Both the position numbers and the translations under genes were made by a program. Shown here one piece after another: positions 25,168 through 34,599 of a DNA stretch of 64,000 nucleotides. The stretch comes from Luteimonas rhizosphaerae. Lineage in GTDB: Bacteria; Pseudomonadota; Gammaproteobacteria; Xanthomonadales; Xanthomonadaceae. The notes under the pieces were generated by a model that was not told the DNA's origin, made no database searches, and saw only the letters and a list, made by a program, of their open reading frames with translations. How positions within the stretch are numbered: the first letter of the stretch is position 1; every line of letters starts with the position of its first letter. The stretch spans positions 124,001 through 188,000 of the forward strand of contig NZ_NRQR01000013.1 in the NCBI RefSeq assembly GCF_002849595.1, given 5' to 3'.

Positions 25168-25446
25168 GTGCCGCGCATGCTGCTGAGCCTGGTCGGCATC
25201 GCCGCCGCGTGGCTGTCGGCGCTGGCGTCGTACGCGGCATCGCCGCAGTGCCGCTGGGCACGCCTGGGCACGCATCGCGTCGCCGCGACGTGGACCGGCG
25301 CGGCGCTGGCCGCCGTCGCTTGGCTGGCCTGGAGTCTGGCGCTCGGTGCCGGCGCGGGCCTGTGCGCGATGCTCGGCAGCTGGATGCTCGCGGCCATGGC
25401 GTTGCCTTGGCTGGCGCTGCGCGCACCGCGGGCGACATCGCGATGA
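25168..25446 (+). CDS. DUF3325-like small membrane protein
   Basis: 92 residues from a GTG at 25168; ATG 25177 is an equally good start. Three hydrophobic segments (MLLSLVGIAAAWLSALASYAA, then AALAAVAWLAWSLALGAGA and LGSWMLAAMALPWLALRAP) and the short RWARLGTHR loop match the layout of DUF3325 proteins found with siderophore receptors. Its stop overlaps the next ATG (ATGA). Role unknown; probably part of an inner-membrane iron-release complex with the PepSY protein. Confidence 0.7.
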   Translation: MPRMLLSLVGIAAAWLSALASYAASPQCRWARLGTHRVAATWTGAALAAVAWLAWSLALGAGAGLCAMLGSWMLAAMALPWLALRAPRATSR

Positions 25447-25709
25447 GCCTGTCGCGCGCGGCCGCCGCATTGCTGGCGGGCTTCTTCCTCGCGGCCGGAC
25501 TGGTCGGCCTGGTGTCCTGGGCGCTGCCCGGCCCCTGGCAGTCGACCCTGGTGCCGGGCCTGGTCGCGTTCTTCCCGATCTGGATGGGCACGGCGGCGCT
25601 CGCCTTCGCGTTCGAGGATGCGGGACGCGCGTGGGCCTGGATGGGCGGTCTGGCCGCGCTGTCGCTGACCGCACTGTGGCTGCTGCAACTGTCGGGGCTG
25701 GTGCGATGA
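25443..25709 (+). CDS. DUF3649-like small membrane protein
   Basis: 88 residues with three predicted helices: AALLAGFFLAAGLVGLVSWAL, STLVPGLVAFFPIWMGTAALAFAF and WMGGLAALSLTALWLLQLSG. Proteins of this kind, often annotated as DUF3649 or iron transporter, lie between DUF3325 and PepSY proteins in iron-uptake operons. The ATG overlaps the upstream stop, implying coupled translation. Assignment is by size, topology and context. Confidence 0.65.
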   Translation: MSLSRAAAALLAGFFLAAGLVGLVSWALPGPWQSTLVPGLVAFFPIWMGTAALAFAFEDAGRAWAWMGGLAALSLTALWLLQLSGLVR

Positions 25710-25734
25710 GCGGCAAGAAAGGGAACGCCCTGCG

Positions 25735-27315
25735 ATGAAATTCCGGAGCGCGACCCTGCGCCGCTTCACCGCGCTGCACACCTGGGTGGGATTGGCCGCC
25801 GGCTTCGCGCTGTTCGTCGCGTTCTACGCTGGCGCGATCACCGTGTTCCATCACGACCTGATGCTGTGGCAGGCGCCGCACGCCGCAGACGCGCCGGTGC
25901 ACACGCTCGACGATGCCCAGCGCCTGCTCGACGAAACGCTCGCCCGGCACGCGGACGCGCGCACCCACGTCGGCATGCTGTTTCCGGGGCCGGAAAGCCC
26001 GCACGCGATCAGCTACTGGCAGGACGCGCACGGCACGTGGCAGTACGCGACGCTCGATGCGCCCGACGGCACCAGCACCCTGCCCCATGCGGCGCTGTCG
26101 GAGCTGGTCAATGCGCTGCATTACGCGCTCGGACTGCCGGGCATCGGCACCTGGTTCATGGGTGCGGTGAGCCTGCTGTACGGCGTGGCGCTGATCAGCG
26201 GCGTCGTGATCCACCTGCCGAAACTGGCCAAGGATCTGTTCGCGCTGCGCCCCGGGCGCAACCGCAAGCAGTTCTGGCAGGACGCGCACAACGTCGTCGG
26301 CGTGCTGAGCCTGCCCGTGCACGTGATGTTCGCGGTCACCGGCGCGCTGCTGTGCCTGATGATGGTGGCGCTGCTCGCGCTCGACCCGCTGGTCCATCGC
26401 GGCCAGGCGATGGCGGCGTTGCCCGCGGCCTTCGACACCGCGCCGGTCGTCGCGCCTGCTGCGTCGCCCGCCGGCCCGCTGCCGTTGTCCGACCTCACCC
26501 GCCGCGCGCGCCAGGCCGCGCTCGCGCAGGGCCTCGACGCATTCGAACCTGCCTACCTGAAGCTCGCCAACGCCGGCGATGCGAACGCGGTCATCGAGAT
26601 CACCGGCGCCGCGCCGCGCACGCTCGGCCCGCTCGGCGCGGTCGCGCTCGATGCGGCTTCGGGCGCCGTGCTCGCGACCGAACTGCCGGGCCGGCGCGAC
26701 GCCAACCACGCGACGCTGCAGATCGCCTACGCGCTGCACTTCGCCGAGTTCGGCAACGCGTGGATCCGCGTGCTGTATTTCGTGCTCGGTCTCGGCGGCG
26801 CCTTCCTGTTCTATTCCGGCAACCTGCTGTGGATCGAATCGCGGCGCCGGCGGCGCCAGGTCACGCAGACGCGCACGTCGATGGCGACGGCGCGCGCGAC
26901 GATCGGCCTGTGTCTGGGCGTGTGCGTGGCGATCTCGGTCGCGTTCGTCGCGACCCAGTTGCTGGAATGGCAGGCGCCGGCCTGGGCCGACCGCGGCATT
27001 CCGCTGGCGTGCTTCCTGACCTGGGCAGGCTGTCTGGTGTGGGCCGCGCTCCGGCCGCCGATCCGCGCCGCGCGCGAGCTGCTGCTCGCCGCCGCTTGGG
27101 CGAGCGCCGCCATTCCGGTCGCGCACGGCGTCGCGTCCGGCTGGTGGTTGTGGCGCAGCGCGGGTGCCGGCCATTGGGCACTGTTCGCGATCGACGCCGG
27201 TGCGCTCGCCCTGGCCGTCGGATTCGCGACGCTGGCGCGGGCGACCGCGCGACGTGCGCGCGACAGCGATCCCTGCAGCGTCTGGGCCGATCCAGCGCTC
27301 ACGCGCGCGGCCTGA
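25735..27315 (+). CDS. PepSY-associated transmembrane protein (iron-uptake linked)
   Basis: 526 residues. The N-terminal helix LRRFTALHTWVGLAAGFALFVAFYAGAITVF (residues 8-38) contains the HTWVGL motif typical of PepSY_TM proteins. Further helices lie around residues 140-165 and 190-225 and in a C-terminal multi-helix part from about 340. Periplasmic PepSY-like loops lie between. Histidines in the membrane helices are consistent with haem binding and a ferric reductase role, which is known for some family members and only inferred here. GAAAGGGAA upstream is a good ribosome site. It is last gene of the receptor unit. Confidence 0.85.
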   Translation: MKFRSATLRRFTALHTWVGLAAGFALFVAFYAGAITVFHHDLMLWQAPHAADAPVHTLDDAQRLLDETLARHADARTHVGMLFPGPESPHAISYWQDAHGTWQYATLDAPDGTSTLPHAALSELVNALHYALGLPGIGTWFMGAVSLLYGVALISGVVIHLPKLAKDLFALRPGRNRKQFWQDAHNVVGVLSLPVHVMFAVTGALLCLMMVALLALDPLVHRGQAMAALPAAFDTAPVVAPAASPAGPLPLSDLTRRARQAALAQGLDAFEPAYLKLANAGDANAVIEITGAAPRTLGPLGAVALDAASGAVLATELPGRRDANHATLQIAYALHFAEFGNAWIRVLYFVLGLGGAFLFYSGNLLWIESRRRRRQVTQTRTSMATARATIGLCLGVCVAISVAFVATQLLEWQAPAWADRGIPLACFLTWAGCLVWAALRPPIRAARELLLAAAWASAAIPVAHGVASGWWLWRSAGAGHWALFAIDAGALALAVGFATLARATARRARDSDPCSVWADPALTRAA

Positions 27316-27390
27316 GGGCAGCGGTCCGGACCGGTCCACTGCGACGGCGTGGCATCATCGATCGAGCTTCCGTCGCCCTGCGCAGGCCCG

Positions 27391-28428
27391 ATGACGATCA
27401 AAGGCAAACCGACGTCCCTGGATATCGCCCACCTCGCCGGGGTCTCCCAGCCGACGGTGTCGCGTGCCTTGCGCGGCCATCCGTCGGTCAACCGTGAAAC
27501 CCGCGAGCGCATCCTCGCGATCGCGCGCGAGCTCAACTACAAGGTCGACAAGAACGCGTCCAACCTGCGTCGACAGCAGTCGGGCACGCTGGCGCTGCTG
27601 CTCTTCGAGGACCCGACCAGCGACCAGTCGCACATCAATCCGTTCTTCCTGCCGATGCTCGGCTCGATCACCCGCGCCTGCGCGCGCCACGGCCAGGACC
27701 TGCTGATCTCGTTCCAGCAGCTGTCCGACGACTGGCACGCCGATTACGGCGACAGTCACAAGGCCGACGGCCTGATCCTGCTCGGCTACGGCGACTACCT
27801 CGCCTATCAGGGCAAGCTGCGCACGCTGGTCGAGCAGGGCACGCAGTTCGTGCGCTGGGGCGCGGTGCTGCCGGACCAGCCGGGCATCTCGATCGGCTGC
27901 GACAACGCCGGCGGGGGCGCGCTGGTCGGCGCGCACCTGGCGGGCCTGGGCCATCGCCGCATCGCGTTTCTCGGCGACGCGTCGAGTCGCTATCCGGAAT
28001 TCCTGGACCGCTGGCTGGGCTGCGAATCCGCGCTCGCGCCGCTGGGCCTGACGATGGACCGCGCACTGCAGGTCGATGCCGAAAGCGCGGAAGGGTCGGG
28101 CCATGCGGCCGCGACCGAACTGCTGCGCCGCGGCCTGCCGTTCGACGCGGTGTTCGCGGCCAGCGACCTGATCGCGATCGGCGCGATGCATGCGTTCGCC
28201 GAGCACGGCCTGCGGATGCCCGAGGACATCGCCATCGCCGGCTTCGACGACATCCCCGCCGCGCGCATGACGACGCCGGCGCTGACCACCGTCGTGCAGG
28301 ACACGCTGACCGCCGGCGAGTTGCTGGTCGACACGCTGATGCGGCTGGTCGTCGGCGAGCCGGCGGAAAGCCTGCGGTTGCCGACGTCGCTGGTGGCGCG
28401 GGATTCGACCGGCCGGCGTCCCCTGTAG
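27391..28428 (+). CDS. LacI-family transcriptional regulator
   Basis: 345 residues from ATG 27391 ([20 protein letters not shown]). The helix-turn-helix is followed by the hinge [20 protein letters not shown]; the effector domain is a periplasmic-binding-protein fold with LLEDP-type start, [20 protein letters not shown], and [15 protein letters not shown] followed by [23 protein letters not shown]. It lies beside amylase, maltose-type transporter, alpha-glucosidase and receptor genes, so I infer it controls them via the shared palindromic site ATGAATACGTATGCAGC. The gene ends inside a REP-like inverted repeat, which supplies its TAG stop. Confidence 0.9.
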   Translation: MTIKGKPTSLDIAHLAGVSQPTVSRALRGHPSVNRETRERILAIARELNYKVDKNASNLRRQQSGTLALLLFEDPTSDQSHINPFFLPMLGSITRACARHGQDLLISFQQLSDDWHADYGDSHKADGLILLGYGDYLAYQGKLRTLVEQGTQFVRWGAVLPDQPGISIGCDNAGGGALVGAHLAGLGHRRIAFLGDASSRYPEFLDRWLGCESALAPLGLTMDRALQVDAESAEGSGHAAATELLRRGLPFDAVFAASDLIAIGAMHAFAEHGLRMPEDIAIAGFDDIPAARMTTPALTTVVQDTLTAGELLVDTLMRLVVGEPAESLRLPTSLVARDSTGRRPL

Positions 28429-28488
28429 GAGCGCGCGCGACCGCGCATTACCGGGCAAGCCACATCGTGCGCGCGCGCGCTCCTACAG
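28423..28488. repeat. REP-like inverted repeat overlapping the lacI-type gene stop
   Basis: CTGTAGGAGCGCGCGCG (28423-28439) and its inverse CGCGCGCGCTCCTACAG (ending at 28488) flank about 32 bp. The TGTAGGAGCG palindrome is a familiar dispersed repeat of xanthomonads and relatives. Here it lies between convergent genes and may end transcription from both sides. Only one copy was noticed in this window. Confidence 0.75.
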
Positions 28489-28526
28489 ATACAACGCCTA
28501 GCCCGGCGTTTGCTGACGCGGACAAA

Positions 28527-30260
28527 TCACCGTGCGTCCGGACCACCATGTCGGTCGACCATCAGCGCCTGCAACCGCGCGCGTAATACGTCAGGCATCG
28601 CCACGTCATCGCGCAGCAGCACACGGACTCCATGGGCAGGCACATCGATGCGCAGCCCGGCATCGACAGCGACCGGACCACCACTGAACGTATCCCGCCA
28701 GCTGCCCGCCGAAATCTCGTCGCCGGCCAGCGTCGCCTGCCAAGGGACATCGCCCTTGTTGAGCAGCACCAGCGCCGTCTGGCGCGTGTCGCCATCGTCG
28801 AGCACGCGATAGAACGCGGCGTGATCGCCCTCGAGGTCGAGCACCAGTTGCAGTCCGCGCTGCAGCGCCGGCGTGGCGCGGCGCACATTCGCGATGCGGG
28901 TCAGCGCGGCGTGGATCGGATTCTGCGCACCAGCATCGACGCGATCCTGCCCGTAGTACGCGCGGTTGCCGGCGTGTTCGGCGCGGCCACGCATGAAGCC
29001 GGTTTCCGAGCCGTAGTAGACGACCGGAATGCCGCGCGCGGTGAACAGCCAGTGGTGCGCATCGATGAAGCCGGTATCGCTGGCCGCCATGCGCGGCATG
29101 TCGTGGTTGTCGTAGAACGTCGCCAGATCGTAGGGATTGGCATACGGCCCACGCTCGAGATGCAGCGCCGGCGCGAGGCGCTCGAAGCCGGCACCGCCGG
29201 CGAAGACCTCGTCCATCGCCTGCTTCATCGGAAAGTCGAGCACGCTCACGCCACCATTCCGCGCCCAGGTGTGCTCGGCGATCTTGTCGGCGTTGTAGTC
29301 GAAGGCTTCGCCGAACATGAAGAAACCGGGGTGCTGCCCGCGGATGCGGTCGGAGAAACGCTTCCAGAACGCGTGCGGCATCCAGGCGATGGTGTCGATG
29401 CGGAACGCGTCGGCGCCCTGCCCGATCCACTGTTCGTAGGCACCGGCAAGGTACTCGAAGACCGCCGGGTTGGCGGCGTCGAAATCGGAGAGCTGGGCAA
29501 GATTGCCGTCGAAGATGGAGCCGGTCTTGCCATCGACGACGCCGGTCGCGTTGTAGAACGCGTGCAGCGGATTGCCCTTGGGATCGAGCTGTTGCGGCGG
29601 CAGGTTCTGGTGATCGGCGATCAGGCGTCCGTCGGCATCGAAGATCTGGCCGAAGCCGGGCTGCGCTTCGGGCATCGTCCACGACGGCGCGCCGTGGTTG
29701 CCGACGATGTCGAGCACGGTCTTCAATCCGGCCGCGCGCATGCCGTCGGTGAAGCCTCGGAAATCGAGGTCGGCGCTGGGCAGGTGCTCGTCGACCCGGT
29801 AGAAGTTCGTGCCCCAGTAGCCGTGATAACCCGTCTTGCCGCGATCGGTCAGCGAACTGCCGCAGGCGACCGGATCGCCGCCGGTGAACGCCTCGTCCGG
29901 GTTGGCCACGATCGGCGTGATCCACACCGCCCCGAAACCCATGTCGCGGATGTAGCCGGCGTTGTCGAGCACACCGCGGAAGTCGCCGCCGAGATAGCCG
30001 ATGTTGCCGTCGATGCCGTCGGGGCAGCGGACGGGGATGTCGAACGTGCGATGCGCGCCGCCCTGGTCGCGTTGATCGTTGGACGTGTCGCCATTGACGA
30101 AGCGGTCGGTAACGACGAAGTAGACCGCGTGCGCAGCGAAGGGCTCGCGCGTGCCGTACAGACCATCCTGATCGGCAACCTGCCCCGCCCGGACAGCGCC
30201 CGCGGAACTGCAGCCCGCGCACAGCAGCGCGGCAATGGCGACGGTCGAGGCTCGGGTCAT
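28527..30260 (-). CDS. GH13 alpha-amylase family lipoprotein
   Basis: 577 residues. The signal peptide has lipobox LLCAGC (Cys16), so a periplasmic or outer-membrane-anchored enzyme is expected. GH13 regions: IVGNHGAPSW (region I), DAFRIDTIAW with the nucleophile Asp (II), MFGEAFD with the acid/base Glu (III), and FYDNHDMPRMA (IV), then a C-terminal beta domain. It is likely to cleave alpha-1,4-glucans or maltodextrins. Starts 22 bp after the transporter stop, so both form one minus-strand operon controlled from the site at 31862. Confidence 0.92.
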   Translation of the reverse strand: MTRASTVAIAALLCAGCSSAGAVRAGQVADQDGLYGTREPFAAHAVYFVVTDRFVNGDTSNDQRDQGGAHRTFDIPVRCPDGIDGNIGYLGGDFRGVLDNAGYIRDMGFGAVWITPIVANPDEAFTGGDPVACGSSLTDRGKTGYHGYWGTNFYRVDEHLPSADLDFRGFTDGMRAAGLKTVLDIVGNHGAPSWTMPEAQPGFGQIFDADGRLIADHQNLPPQQLDPKGNPLHAFYNATGVVDGKTGSIFDGNLAQLSDFDAANPAVFEYLAGAYEQWIGQGADAFRIDTIAWMPHAFWKRFSDRIRGQHPGFFMFGEAFDYNADKIAEHTWARNGGVSVLDFPMKQAMDEVFAGGAGFERLAPALHLERGPYANPYDLATFYDNHDMPRMAASDTGFIDAHHWLFTARGIPVVYYGSETGFMRGRAEHAGNRAYYGQDRVDAGAQNPIHAALTRIANVRRATPALQRGLQLVLDLEGDHAAFYRVLDDGDTRQTALVLLNKGDVPWQATLAGDEISAGSWRDTFSGGPVAVDAGLRIDVPAHGVRVLLRDDVAMPDVLRARLQALMVDRHGGPDAR

Positions 30261-30282
30261 GCGGAAACTCCTGTTGTGGATG

Positions 30283-31770
30283 TCATCGCGCCGCCTGTTC
30301 CGACAGCGGCCGCGACACGCGCAGTGCGAACAGTCCGGCGATCGCCAGGCTCGCGCCCCCGAGCATCAGCACGCGCATCGGCGCGCCGCCGAACACGTGG
30401 CCGAGCAGAAAGCCCAGCGTGCTCACCGCGACCAGCTGCGGGATGACGATGAAGAAATTGAAGATGCCCATGTACACGCCCATCTTGTGCGCGGGCAGGC
30501 TGTCGGACAGCAGCGCATACGGCAGCGAGAGGATCGAGGCCCAGGCGAAGCCGACGCCGGCCATCGACAGCAGCAGCCACTGCGGATCGCGGATGAAGGC
30601 GATCGACACCAGGCCCGCGCCGCCGAGCCACAGGTTCACCAGATGGGTCATGCGCAGGCCGAGCGCACGCGCCATCCACGGAATCGCCACGGCAGCGAGT
30701 GCGGCGAAGCCGTTGTAGGCGGCGAACAGCACGCCGACCCAGTTCGCGCCTTCGTTGTAGGCGGCCGACTGCGGATCGGTGGTGCCGTAATGGGTCTGCG
30801 CGACGGCGGCGGTGGTGTAGATCCACATCGCGAACAGGCCGAACCACGAGAAGAACTGCACGACCGCGAGCTGGCGCATCGTGGTCGGCATCGCATGCAG
30901 GTCGCCGGCGATCGCAGCGATCATGCCGCGACCGCGTAGCGCCGCGATCTGCCGCAGCAGCCCATAGGCCAGCGGCAGCGCAGCCAGCACGTACAGCATG
31001 CGGTCCCAGCCCATCGCCCAGACCAGCGAGACGCCGGCGACGCCGACCAGCAGCCAGGGCAGCCCGCCGATCGCCGTGGGCACGGGCACATCGCCCCCCG
31101 CGACCGTACCGGGCGGATGTGCATCGTCGAACGCGGCCAGTGCCTCGGGCGGATACTCGCGCGTGCGCAGCACCGTCCACAGCACCGCGCCCAGCAGCAC
31201 CGCGCCGCCGAAATAGAACGCATAGCGCACGGTGTCGGGCACTTCGCCCGGGCCGGCGGTGTTGGCGACACCGAACTTCGCCAGCACGAAGGGCAAGGCG
31301 CTGGCGACGACCGAACCGACGCCGATGAAGAAGCTCTGCATCGCGTAGCCGCTGGGCCGCTGCTTTGGCGCCAGCTGGTCGCCGACGAAGGCGCGGAACG
31401 GTTCCATCGACACGTTGAGCGAGGCGTCGAGCACCCACAGCGTGCCGGCGGCGATCCACAGCGCAGGCGAGTTCGGCATCACCAGCAACGCGGCGGTGGA
31501 AAAGATCGCGCCCCACAGGAAGTAAGGCCGACGGCGTCCGAGACGCGTCCAGGTGCGGTCGGAGAAATAGCCGATCACCGGCTGCACCAGCAGACCGGTC
31601 AGGGGCGCGGCGATCCACAGCCCGGGCACCTGCTCCATGTCCGCGCCCAGCGTCTGGAAGATGCGGCTGACGTTGGCGTTCTGCAGGGCGAATCCGAACT
31701 GGATGCCGAGGAAGCCGAAACACATGTTCCAGATCTGCCAGAACGACAGCTGCGGTTTGCTGTGCTGCAT
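30283..31770 (-). CDS. MFS transporter, maltose/oligosaccharide type
   Basis: 495 residues from ATG 31770 (MQHSKPQLSFWQIWNMCFGF). A longer frame to 31908 runs through the operator, and I reject it. Twelve hydrophobic segments are visible, with the family loop QPVIGYFSDRTWTRLGRRRPYF between helices 2 and 3, and a second half containing YNEGANWVGVLFAAYNGFAAL. Sequence style matches SLC45/GPH-like sugar symporters found in maltose loci of xanthomonads and Caulobacter. Predicted role: importing maltose or maltodextrins across the inner membrane. Substrate inferred from neighbours. Confidence 0.85.
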   Translation of the reverse strand: MQHSKPQLSFWQIWNMCFGFLGIQFGFALQNANVSRIFQTLGADMEQVPGLWIAAPLTGLLVQPVIGYFSDRTWTRLGRRRPYFLWGAIFSTAALLVMPNSPALWIAAGTLWVLDASLNVSMEPFRAFVGDQLAPKQRPSGYAMQSFFIGVGSVVASALPFVLAKFGVANTAGPGEVPDTVRYAFYFGGAVLLGAVLWTVLRTREYPPEALAAFDDAHPPGTVAGGDVPVPTAIGGLPWLLVGVAGVSLVWAMGWDRMLYVLAALPLAYGLLRQIAALRGRGMIAAIAGDLHAMPTTMRQLAVVQFFSWFGLFAMWIYTTAAVAQTHYGTTDPQSAAYNEGANWVGVLFAAYNGFAALAAVAIPWMARALGLRMTHLVNLWLGGAGLVSIAFIRDPQWLLLSMAGVGFAWASILSLPYALLSDSLPAHKMGVYMGIFNFFIVIPQLVAVSTLGFLLGHVFGGAPMRVLMLGGASLAIAGLFALRVSRPLSEQAAR

Positions 31771-31861
31771 ACGTTGCGACTCCCCTCCCAAGGACCGCGG
31801 TGCCGCGCCGTGTCGACGCGACCTGCTGCATGGTAGCCACAGTGCGGCGACGCACCGGCGA

Positions 31862-31878
31862 GCTGCATACGTATTCAT
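31862..31878. promoter_or_regulatory. LacI-type operator in the transporter/alpha-glucosidase divergent promoter
   Basis: GCTGCATACGTATTCAT, whose complement ATGAATACGTATGCAGC recurs exactly at 34807-34823 before the TonB receptor gene. The core TGAATACGTATGCA is a palindrome with one mismatch, centred on ATACGTAT with a central CG, as LacI-family sites usually are. It lies 91 bp from the transporter ATG and 92 bp from the alpha-glucosidase ATG. Confidence 0.7.
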
Positions 31879-31970
31879 CGCGTCCACCGCCACCCCGTGC
31901 TTCCGCATGCGGGCTGCGATGCACTAACGTCGCATCGCGGCGCGCACGGCGTCGGGGAGCGAGACAGACG

Positions 31971-33590
31971 ATGGCGAACCACCCGTGGTGGCGCGGCGCG
32001 GTGATCTACCAGATCTATCCGCGCAGCTTCAGGGACAGCGATGGCGACGGCATCGGCGACCTGCCGGGCATCATCGCGCAGCTGCCCTACGTGGCCGGGC
32101 TCGGCGTCGATGCGATCTGGGTGTCGCCGTTCTTCCGCTCGCCGATGCACGACTACGGCTATGACATCGCCGACCAGTGCGATGTCGATCCGATGTTCGG
32201 CACCCTCGCGGATTTCGACACGCTGCTGGCGACCGCGCACGGGCTGGGGCTGAAGGTCATGATCGACCAGGTATTCAGCCACACCTCGAACGAGCACGCC
32301 TGGTTCCGCGAAAGCCGCGCGTCGCGCGACAACCCCAGGGCCGACTGGTACGTCTGGGCCGATGCGCGTCCCGACGGCACCGCGCCGAACAACTGGCTGT
32401 CGATCTTCGGCGGGCCCGCCTGGCGCTGGGAGCCGCGGCGCGGCCAGTACTACCTGCACAACTTCCTGTCGAGCCAGCCCGACCTCAACTTCCACAATCC
32501 CGAGGTGCAGCAGGCGACGCTCGATTACGTGCGCTTCTGGCTGGACCGCGGCGTCGACGGCTTCCGTCTGGATTCGATCAACTTCTGTTTCCACGACGCG
32601 CAGCTGCGCGACAACCCGCCCAAGCCGCCCGAACTGCGGCTGGGGCGCGGCTTCGCGCCCGACAATCCGTACGCGTTCCAGTACCACCACTACAACAACA
32701 CCCAGCCCGAGAACATCGGCTTCATCGAGCGCCTGCGCGCGTTGATGGACGGCTACAGCGACGTCGCCGCGCTCGGCGAAATATCCTCCGAGGATTCGCT
32801 CGCGACGACCGCCGAATACACCAGCGCCGGCCGCCTGCACATGGGCTACAGCTTCGAACTGCTGGTCGAGGATTTCAGCGCCGGCTACATCCGCGGCACC
32901 GTCGAGCGTCTGGACGCGGCGATGACTGAAGGCTGGCCGTGCTGGGCGATCTCCAACCACGACGTGGTGCGCGCGGTTACGCGCTGGGGTGGACCCGACG
33001 CCGACGCCGCGTTCGCCCGGCAGATGGTGGCGCTGGTCTGCACGCTGCGCGGCTCGGTCTGCCTGTACCAGGGCGAGGAACTCGGCCTGCCGGAAGCGGA
33101 CGTGCCGTTCGAGGCGCTGCGCGATCCCTACGGCATCACGTTCTGGCCGAACTTCAAGGGCCGCGACGGCTGCCGCACGCCGATGCCGTGGACCGCCGAT
33201 GCCGACGCGGGCTTTTCCACCGGCACGCCGTGGCTGCCGATCCCCGACACGCACCGGCCGCTGAGCGTGGCCGCGCAGGACGCCGATCCGCGGTCAGTGC
33301 TGGCGTCGACGCGGCGTTTCCTGCAATGGCGATGTGCGCAGCCCGCGCTGGTGACCGGCGCGCAGGTGTTCCTCGACGCGCCGGAACCGGTGCTCGCCTT
33401 CGTGCGCGGCGATGCCGACGCGCGCGTGCTCGTGGTCTTCAACCTCTCCGCGGACGACGTCACGTGGAACTTGCCCGCGATCGCCGCGGGGGCCACGCCA
33501 CTCGACGGCCATGGCCTGCCCGGCGCGCAGCGGAACGGCACGACGCTGACACTGGCACCGCGCGGCGCCTGGCTCGCGCGCCTCGTCTGA
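31971..33590 (+). CDS. GH13 alpha-glucosidase
   Basis: 539 residues from ATG 31971 (MANHPWWRGAVIYQIYPRSF, the classic oligo-glucosidase start). GH13 regions: MIDQVFSHTSNEH (I), GFRLDSINF with the nucleophile Asp (II), ALGEISSED with the Glu (III), and WAISNHDVVRAVTRWG (IV). A C-terminal beta domain follows (VLAFVRGDADARVLVVFNLS). No signal peptide, so it is cytoplasmic, consistent with hydrolysis of maltose or isomaltose imported by the divergently encoded transporter. Family members split between maltose, isomaltose and trehalose specificities; I cannot choose by eye. Confidence 0.93.
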   Translation: MANHPWWRGAVIYQIYPRSFRDSDGDGIGDLPGIIAQLPYVAGLGVDAIWVSPFFRSPMHDYGYDIADQCDVDPMFGTLADFDTLLATAHGLGLKVMIDQVFSHTSNEHAWFRESRASRDNPRADWYVWADARPDGTAPNNWLSIFGGPAWRWEPRRGQYYLHNFLSSQPDLNFHNPEVQQATLDYVRFWLDRGVDGFRLDSINFCFHDAQLRDNPPKPPELRLGRGFAPDNPYAFQYHHYNNTQPENIGFIERLRALMDGYSDVAALGEISSEDSLATTAEYTSAGRLHMGYSFELLVEDFSAGYIRGTVERLDAAMTEGWPCWAISNHDVVRAVTRWGGPDADAAFARQMVALVCTLRGSVCLYQGEELGLPEADVPFEALRDPYGITFWPNFKGRDGCRTPMPWTADADAGFSTGTPWLPIPDTHRPLSVAAQDADPRSVLASTRRFLQWRCAQPALVTGAQVFLDAPEPVLAFVRGDADARVLVVFNLSADDVTWNLPAIAAGATPLDGHGLPGAQRNGTTLTLAPRGAWLARLV

Positions 33591-33621
33591 CCGCTGGCAC
33601 CCCGGTCCGTGCGCAGCACGC

Positions 33622-34599
33622 TCAGCGCGTGGACGCGCCGGTGTCGCGCGCCTCGGCGCCGCGCGATGCCGCATCGGCGACGTCCGGCCATCGATGCAGG
33701 CAGTCAGGTGATACACCGACGCGTCGGCAGGCACGCGGCGCGACGCCGTCGCCGAGCGCGCTCCGGAATACCGGCCCCAGGCCCTGCATCACGCGCGCCG
33801 CGACCGGATCGCCGGCGCGCTGCCAGGCGCTGCGTGGCAGCATCGCGTGTGCCCAGTCGGGCAGCAGGGCCGCGCCCGCACCGAGGAACAGGGTGCGGGA
33901 CACGCCCGGCAGCGGTACCGGGAGCCGGATGCGCGCGAGCACGTCGAGCACGTCGCGCGAGCGCGCATCGACGCGCAGCTGCGGCCGGAGCGCATCGAAA
34001 TACGTCGCAACCTCGGCTTCCGAGGCCGGCACGTCGCGCGCGCCGAGCGCTTCGGCGATGCGGCGCGCCTCGTCGTAATAGCGATCGGCTGCGCCGGGCG
34101 GCAAGGCATCGGGCGAGTAGCGGCGATACCCCTGCAGGAACCCGTAGGCCTCGGTGACGTGCACCCACGTCAGCAGCGCGGGTTCGTCGGCCGCGTACGG
34201 CGTCCCGTCGTCCAGCGCGCCGCGCACGCGCGTGTGGATGCCGGCGACGCGTGCGATCAGGCGGTTCGCCTCGTCGGTGCCGGCATAGGACGTGCCGGCG
34301 ACGAATGCCGTGGTGCGGCGCAGGCGACCGACCAGATCGGTGCGGAAATTCGAATGGTCCCAGACACCGGCCAGCGCGCGCGGATGCAGGGTCTGCAGCA
34401 TCAACGCGCACAGGCCGCCGGACAGCATGCCGGGGAAATCCGCATGGATCCGCCAGGTCGCGCTGTCGGGACCGAACAGGCCGGGATCGCCCGGCGGCGT
34501 GTCGTAATCGATCGTGCTCTGGCCGCGCGGGAACACGCGCAGCACCCAGGTGCGGAGACGGGCGGCGAGCAGCGATGTCGCGAGCGGCGATGCGGTCAT
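33622..34599 (-). CDS. MpaB-like (DUF2236) oxygenase family protein
   Basis: 325 residues. Family features: STWRIHADFPGMLSGGLCALMLQTLHPRALAGVWDHSNF at the N-terminal third (a cofactor-binding His-rich helix in latex-clearing proteins), RLRRTTAFVAGTSYAGTDEAN, and LLTWVHVTEAYGFLQGYRRY. Relatives include rubber oxygenase Lcp and mycophenolic acid MpaB, haem-dependent enzymes, but most bacterial members are uncharacterised. It lies between alpha-glucosidase and receptor genes, facing the former; no link to sugar use is evident. Confidence 0.8.
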   Translation of the reverse strand: MTASPLATSLLAARLRTWVLRVFPRGQSTIDYDTPPGDPGLFGPDSATWRIHADFPGMLSGGLCALMLQTLHPRALAGVWDHSNFRTDLVGRLRRTTAFVAGTSYAGTDEANRLIARVAGIHTRVRGALDDGTPYAADEPALLTWVHVTEAYGFLQGYRRYSPDALPPGAADRYYDEARRIAEALGARDVPASEAEVATYFDALRPQLRVDARSRDVLDVLARIRLPVPLPGVSRTLFLGAGAALLPDWAHAMLPRSAWQRAGDPVAARVMQGLGPVFRSALGDGVAPRACRRVGVSPDCLHRWPDVADAASRGAEARDTGASTR

